Below, one piece after another: positions 60,234 to 64,000 of a stretch of DNA of 64,000 bases; the stretch's first letter is position 1, and each line of letters starts with the position of its first letter. The notes below the pieces were generated by a model, which was not told where the DNA came from, ran no database searches, and was given only the letters and a program-made list of their open reading frames with translations. Position numbers and translations under genes: made by a program. Origin of the DNA: Marinovum sp034669705 (GTDB taxonomy: Bacteria > Pseudomonadota > Alphaproteobacteria > Rhodobacterales > Rhodobacteraceae); contig NZ_JAXMOR010000006.1 of assembly GCF_034669705.1 (NCBI RefSeq), forward strand, positions 1 to 64,000, in the 5' to 3' direction.

Positions 60234-61063
60234 AGATCGCCCTGACCGGATCCACCGGCCGCGTCGGCCGTTTCATCGCGCGGGAGATCATCGCGGCCGG
60301 CGACACCCTTCTGCCGCTCTCACGCCCCGGCTACAGGCTGGGTGACCGCCCCGATCTGACCGGCTGTGACGCGCTGGTGCATTGCGCCCTTGCGCATCTG
60401 CCCGGCCGTTACCGTGGCGGCGAGGGCGAAGACCCCGAGGGCTTTCGCCGCACCAATTTCGACGGCTCGATCGCGCTCTTCGAGGCTGCCCGGCAGGCCG
60501 GCGTCGCCCGGGTGATCTTTCTCAGCAGCCGCGCGGTCTATGGCGATTACCCGCCCGGCACCGCGCTGACCGAGCATCTGCCACCGCGCCCCGACACGCT
60601 TTATGGCGCAGTGAAATGGCAGGCGGAACAGGCACTTGCGGCGCTGGCCGCGCCCGGCTTCTGCCCCGCGTCGATCCGCGCCACCGGGATCTACGGGCCG
60701 GGATCGGGGCACAAATGGCAGACCCTGTTCGAGGCCTTCTCAAACGGCGCGGCCATTGCCCCGCGCCGCAGCACCGAACTGCACGGCCATGACCTCGCCC
60801 GCGCCGTCCGGCTGCTGCTGCAATGCCAAGAGACCGGCGCCTTCAACGCCTCAGACATCCTGCTCGACCGGCACGACCTTCTGGCCCGCGTCGCCCGCCT
60901 GACCGGCGTCACCCACCCGCTGCCGGCACGCTCAGCGGCTGCGATCAGCGCCATGACCAGCGACCGGCTGCGGGCGCTGGGCTGGCGGCCCGCGGGGATC
61001 GCCGGTCTCGAGGCAACATTGCCGAAGATGCTGGCACAGCGGGCGGACGCGGCGGGCAGATGA
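60230..61063 (+). CDS. sqdC: NAD-dependent epimerase/dehydratase-like protein SqdC
   Basis: A 277-residue short extended-SDR. It has a GSTGRVG cofactor loop at about 7-13, FLSSRAVYGDYPPG and YGAVKWQAE (Tyr-xxx-Lys), and a C-terminal substrate domain. Position and size match the third gene of sqdBDC operons; its precise reaction in sulfolipid formation is not settled in the literature I know. ATGA overlap with sqdD. Confidence 0.82.
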   Translation: MKIALTGSTGRVGRFIAREIIAAGDTLLPLSRPGYRLGDRPDLTGCDALVHCALAHLPGRYRGGEGEDPEGFRRTNFDGSIALFEAARQAGVARVIFLSSRAVYGDYPPGTALTEHLPPRPDTLYGAVKWQAEQALAALAAPGFCPASIRATGIYGPGSGHKWQTLFEAFSNGAAIAPRRSTELHGHDLARAVRLLLQCQETGAFNASDILLDRHDLLARVARLTGVTHPLPARSAAAISAMTSDRLRALGWRPAGIAGLEATLPKMLAQRADAAGR

Positions 61064-61144
61064 CCGCCACCGCACCGGAAGTCGCTTGTACTCGGGCACA
61101 ATCATCCTAAAAGAGTGGCCTTGGATTGCGCAGGGGACTTTACC

Positions 61145-61849
61145 ATGAACATGCTCGCGACCTTCATTAAGCCGATGCACCCGGAAGGCCGCAAGTTCGT
61201 TGCGATCTTTGCCGCCATCACCCTCGGCCTGTTTCTGCTCACGCCCATCCTGGGCTGGATCGGCGTCGGCCTGACGGTCTGGTGCTACTACTTCTTCCGC
61301 GACCCCGAACGGGTGACGCCGGACCGCCCCGGTCTGGTGGTCAGCCCGGCCGACGGCATCGTCTCGCTGATCGAACCGGCGGTGCCGCCCAAGGAACTGG
61401 GGATGAGCGATCAGCCGCTCACCCGGGTCAGCGTCTTCATGAACGTCTTCAACTGCCACGTGAACCGCACCCCGGTCGCCGGCGAGATCACCGCCGTCGC
61501 CTATCGCCCCGGCAAGTTCTTCAACGCCTCGCTCGACAAGGCCAGCGAACACAACGAGCGCAACAGCCTCTGCGTCCGCCTGCCCGACGGCCGCGAGATC
61601 GCGGTGGTGCAGATCGCCGGGCTGGTGGCGCGACGGATCGTCTGCTTCGTGGCACCCGGCGCGCAGCTGCAGACCGGCGAGCGCTTCGGCCTGATCCGTT
61701 TCGGCTCGCGGGTCGATGTCTACCTGCCGCGCGGCGTCTCGCCGCTGGTCGATCTCGGCCAGACCATGGTGGCGGGCGAAACCGTGCTCGCGGTGCTGCC
61801 CGAGGTCGATAACGTCGCTCCCGAAGGCGGCCCGCAGGCGCAGCCATGA
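61145..61849 (+). CDS. psd: Phosphatidylserine decarboxylase (short, type PSD-A)
   Basis: A 234-residue pyruvoyl enzyme making phosphatidylethanolamine. It has an N-terminal membrane helix (about 20-45), PADGIV at about 68-73, VFMNVFNCHVNRTPVAG, and the self-cleavage site Gly187-Ser188 (IRFGSRVDVYLP) that yields the pyruvoyl alpha chain. ATG at 61145 follows AGGGGAC. Overlapped by pssA at the stop (ATGA). Short PSDs of this kind are standard in alphaproteobacteria. Confidence 0.94.
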   Translation: MNMLATFIKPMHPEGRKFVAIFAAITLGLFLLTPILGWIGVGLTVWCYYFFRDPERVTPDRPGLVVSPADGIVSLIEPAVPPKELGMSDQPLTRVSVFMNVFNCHVNRTPVAGEITAVAYRPGKFFNASLDKASEHNERNSLCVRLPDGREIAVVQIAGLVARRIVCFVAPGAQLQTGERFGLIRFGSRVDVYLPRGVSPLVDLGQTMVAGETVLAVLPEVDNVAPEGGPQAQP

Positions 61850-62619
61850 GCGCCCAGCGGAACAAGCCCGGCGCCGACATGCCGCTGTTGCAATTGTTGC
61901 CCAACATGCTGACCATCGCCGGCCTCTGCGCCGGCCTTTCGGCAATAAGGTTCGGGGTGGAGGGCAATTACGTGCTGGCGGTGCAGCTGATCCTGGCGGC
62001 GGGGGTGCTCGACGGTCTTGACGGGCGCATCGCGCGGCTCTTGGGCAGTGACAGCAAGATGGGGGCCGAGCTGGATTCGCTGGCCGACGTGGTCAACTTC
62101 GGCGTCGCCCCGCCCTTGGTGCTCTATTTCTGGGCGCTGCAGGACACTCGGCTGGGCTGGATCGCGGTGCTGGTCTTCGCGATCTGCTGCGTGCTGCGGC
62201 TGGCGCGGTTCAATGTCACCAGCAATGCCGACCGCGAAGCCGGGATCGGCGCGCCGAGCGCCTATTTCACCGGCGTCCCCTCGCCGGCCGCGGCGCTGTT
62301 GGTGCTGCTGCCGATGTCGGTTTCCTTTGCCTTTTCCGGGTCGGCGCTGCTGCCCGATATCCTGATTTCCGCCCATATGGTCATCATCGGCCTGCTGATG
62401 ATCAGCCGCATTCCCACCTGGTCGTTCAAGACCGCCAAGGTGCCGCGCAAGAAGGCCAAGTATTTCCTGCTTGGCGGTGCCATCGCCGGAGCCGCGCTGC
62501 TGACCTATGCCTGGGTCATGCTGGTGGTGCTCTGCCTGGCCTATATCGCAACCATCGTCTGGTGCCTGGCCACCCGGCGGCCGCCCAAACGCAGCCCCGT
62601 CACCGAACATAAGAGGTAA
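61846..62619 (+). CDS. pssA: CDP-diacylglycerol-serine O-phosphatidyltransferase
   Basis: A 257-residue membrane protein of the CDP-alcohol phosphatidyltransferase family. The full catalytic motif D56-x2-DG-x2-AR-x8-G-x3-D77-x3-D81 is present (DGLDGRIARL ... GAELDSLAD). About seven helices. It makes phosphatidylserine, the substrate of the Psd encoded just upstream, and is coupled to it by a 4-base overlap. Confidence 0.95.
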   Translation: MSAQRNKPGADMPLLQLLPNMLTIAGLCAGLSAIRFGVEGNYVLAVQLILAAGVLDGLDGRIARLLGSDSKMGAELDSLADVVNFGVAPPLVLYFWALQDTRLGWIAVLVFAICCVLRLARFNVTSNADREAGIGAPSAYFTGVPSPAAALLVLLPMSVSFAFSGSALLPDILISAHMVIIGLLMISRIPTWSFKTAKVPRKKAKYFLLGGAIAGAALLTYAWVMLVVLCLAYIATIVWCLATRRPPKRSPVTEHKR

Positions 62620-62622
62620 ATT

Positions 62623-63246
62623 TTGGATATCGAGTCGGTTCAGTCGTCCTACGCCCGCTGGGCACCGGTCTATGACACCACTTTCGGAGCCGTGACCCAC
62701 GGCGGCAGGCGCCGCGCGGTCGACTACATCAACTCGCTGACCGGCTCGGTGCTCGAGGTTGGCGTCGGCACCGGCCTTTCGCTGCCGGGCTACGCACCGT
62801 CACTGGCGGTGACCGGCATCGATTTCAGCGACGACATGCTGTCCAAGGCCCGCGCCCGGGTCGAGCGCATGGGGCTGCGCCACGTCGCGGCACTGCGCCA
62901 GATGGACGCCCGCCAGCTCGACTTTCCCGATGACACCTTCGACACAGTGGCCGCGATGCACGTGCTCTCGGTGGTGCCCGAGCCCGAGCGGGTGATGGCC
63001 GAGATCGCCCGCGTGCTGAAACCCGGCGGCCGGGTGGTGATCACCAACCATTTCGTCCGCACCCAAGGGGTTCTGGCGCATATCGAGCGGATTGCGGCGC
63101 CCTTCGCCAACACCCTCGGCTGGCATTCCGATTTCAGGATCGAGACCGTGCTGCAAGAGCCCAACCTGGCGCTGGAAATGCAGAAACCGATCCCGCCACT
63201 GGGAATGATGACCTTTCTGGTGCTGACCAAGACCAAGCCCAGCTGA
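62623..63246 (+). CDS. pmtA: SAM-dependent methyltransferase, PmtA-type phosphatidylethanolamine N-methyltransferase
   Basis: A 207-residue class I methyltransferase. SAM-binding motif I is VLEVGVGTGLSLPGY (about 43-57), with VTGIDFSDDML and a VAAMHVLSVVPEPERVMAE core. Size and QSSYARWAPVYDTTFG at the start match the Rhodobacter-type PmtA that methylates phosphatidylethanolamine to phosphatidylcholine. It is encoded right after psd-pssA, which supply its substrate. The start is TTG at 62623 with AGAGG 6 bases upstream. Confidence 0.85.
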   Translation: MDIESVQSSYARWAPVYDTTFGAVTHGGRRRAVDYINSLTGSVLEVGVGTGLSLPGYAPSLAVTGIDFSDDMLSKARARVERMGLRHVAALRQMDARQLDFPDDTFDTVAAMHVLSVVPEPERVMAEIARVLKPGGRVVITNHFVRTQGVLAHIERIAAPFANTLGWHSDFRIETVLQEPNLALEMQKPIPPLGMMTFLVLTKTKPS

Positions 63247-63267
63247 CCCCCCGAAACGAGAGCGACC

Positions 63268-64000
63268 ATGTCAGACCAGCCCCCGCCCGCCTTTACCGGC
63301 CCCGACCTCTGCGCGCTGGAGGCGGTGGAGGTGGTCGGGATGCTGCGCAGCGGCGAGGTCTCCTCGCGCGACCTTCTGGACGCGGTGTTTCGCCGGATCG
63401 AGACCACGGGACCGGCGATCAACGCCACAGTGACGCTCTGTCCGGAGCGCGCCTATGCGGCGGCCGAGGGGCTCGACCGCGCGAACGCCGCAGAGCCTGG
63501 CTGGCTCGGCGGTCTGCCGATCAGCATCAAGGACCTGACCCCGGTCAAGGGCGTGCGCACCACCTTCGGCACCCCGGGCCTGGCGGATTTCGTGCCAGAC
63601 GAGAGCGACTCGCTGGTCGACCGGATCGAAGCGCGCAGCGGCGTGGTGGTGGGCAAGACCAACACGCCAGAGTTCGGGGCCGGCGGCAATACCTTCAATG
63701 CCGTCTTTGGCGCCACCCGCAACCCCTGGGATACGACGCTGAACGCCGGCGGCTCTTCCGGCGGGGCGGCGGCGTCGCTGGCGTCAGGCGAGGTCTGGCT
63801 CAGCCACGGCTCGGACCACGGCGGCTCGTTGCGGACGCCGGCGGCCTTTTGCGGCATCGTCGGGCTGCGCCCCAGCCCCGGCCTTTGCGGCGGCAGCCGC
63901 GACAACAGCTTCATGATCGAAGGCGTGCAGGGGCCGATGGCGCGCAGCGTGCGCGACTGCGCGTTGTTTCTCGATGCCATGTCGGGCTTCGATCCGCGGT
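63268..64000 (+). CDS. Amidase signature family protein (5' part, continues past window)
   Basis: 244 codons are visible and the frame is still open at the window end. Amidase-signature residues are the catalytic Lys in LPISIKDLTPVKG, the cis-Ser in NAGGSSGGAAAS and the nucleophile Ser in GSDHGGSLRTPAAFCG. The last motif usually reads GSDTGGS(I/L)R, so the His is a substitution. Members hydrolyse amides or form Glu-tRNA(Gln) amidation complexes; this one looks like a stand-alone hydrolase. ATG 63268 follows a purine-rich stretch (AACGAGAGCG), 21 bases after pmtA. Confidence 0.88.
   Translation, partial: MSDQPPPAFTGPDLCALEAVEVVGMLRSGEVSSRDLLDAVFRRIETTGPAINATVTLCPERAYAAAEGLDRANAAEPGWLGGLPISIKDLTPVKGVRTTFGTPGLADFVPDESDSLVDRIEARSGVVVGKTNTPEFGAGGNTFNAVFGATRNPWDTTLNAGGSSGGAAASLASGEVWLSHGSDHGGSLRTPAAFCGIVGLRPSPGLCGGSRDNSFMIEGVQGPMARSVRDCALFLDAMSGFDPR

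Noticed and set aside
1..64000. Search for tRNA, rRNA, riboswitches and CRISPR arrays
   Set aside because: No cloverleaf-like stretch, rRNA-like segment, recognisable riboswitch core or direct-repeat array was seen by eye; a covariance-model scan would be needed to exclude small RNAs.

Overview
The window is high-GC, densely packed bacterial DNA. It looks like a chromosome of a marine or soil alphaproteobacterium of the Rhodobacterales (Roseobacter/Paracoccaceae type). Pointers to this are a sqdBDC sulfolipid operon of Rhodobacter type, psd-pssA beside a PmtA-type methyltransferase for phosphatidylcholine, many GntR regulators, and TRAP, TctABC and ABC importers in tandem. The taxonomic placement is inferred from gene content and was not computed. 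I saw no rRNA, tRNA or CRISPR array.

Layout. 1-125: right end of an IS3-like element. 528-8601: one minus-strand operon with a dipeptide/oligopeptide-type ABC importer, a CocE/NonD hydrolase and a terminal GntR gene. 9114-13058: a dienelactone hydrolase, a ROK regulator, a FrcK-like sugar kinase and transaldolase. 13368-21408: tctCBA, a GntR gene, a sugar 1-dehydrogenase, an alpha-ketoglutarate-semialdehyde-type dehydrogenase and an RraA-fold enzyme. These suggest an oxidative pentose/hexose-acid route, but its IlvD/Edd dehydratase survives only as a 3' stub next to a truncated IS5 transposase. 22137-25872: an M24 peptidase and Tex. 25984-37810: a sugar or sugar-acid system (zinc alcohol dehydrogenase, KduD-like SDR, GntR, enolase-superfamily dehydratase, AldA-like dehydrogenase, RbsA/RbsC-type ABC importer, GMC oxidoreductase). 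It is tied together by at least four, probably five, copies of a TGGTAAGACCA operator. 37878-40767: idonate-type dehydrogenases and a solute-binding-like protein without a signal peptide. 40870-47650: a TRAP importer, a crotonase, an IclR regulator and two tandem CaiB/BaiF CoA-transferases. 47647-57289: a regulator-last operon combining a cytoplasmic formylglycine sulfatase, a galactonate-dehydratase-like enzyme and an oligosaccharide/peptide-type ABC importer, headed by a 42-bp palindrome. 57639-63246: glyoxalase I and two membrane-lipid operons. 63268 to the end: a partial amidase.

A recurring design is a substrate-binding protein or catabolic enzyme first, then transporter and enzymes, with the presumed GntR repressor last and a palindrome in the leading promoter. 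It appears in the dpp-like, tct and sulfatase operons. The least described units are the CoA-transferase/orphan binding-protein/TRAP cluster, the sulfatase-dehydratase-ABC operon and the TGGTAAGACCA regulon.

Starts were chosen by ribosome-binding site, family N-terminus and overlap with the upstream stop. GTG or TTG starts are proposed for several genes.
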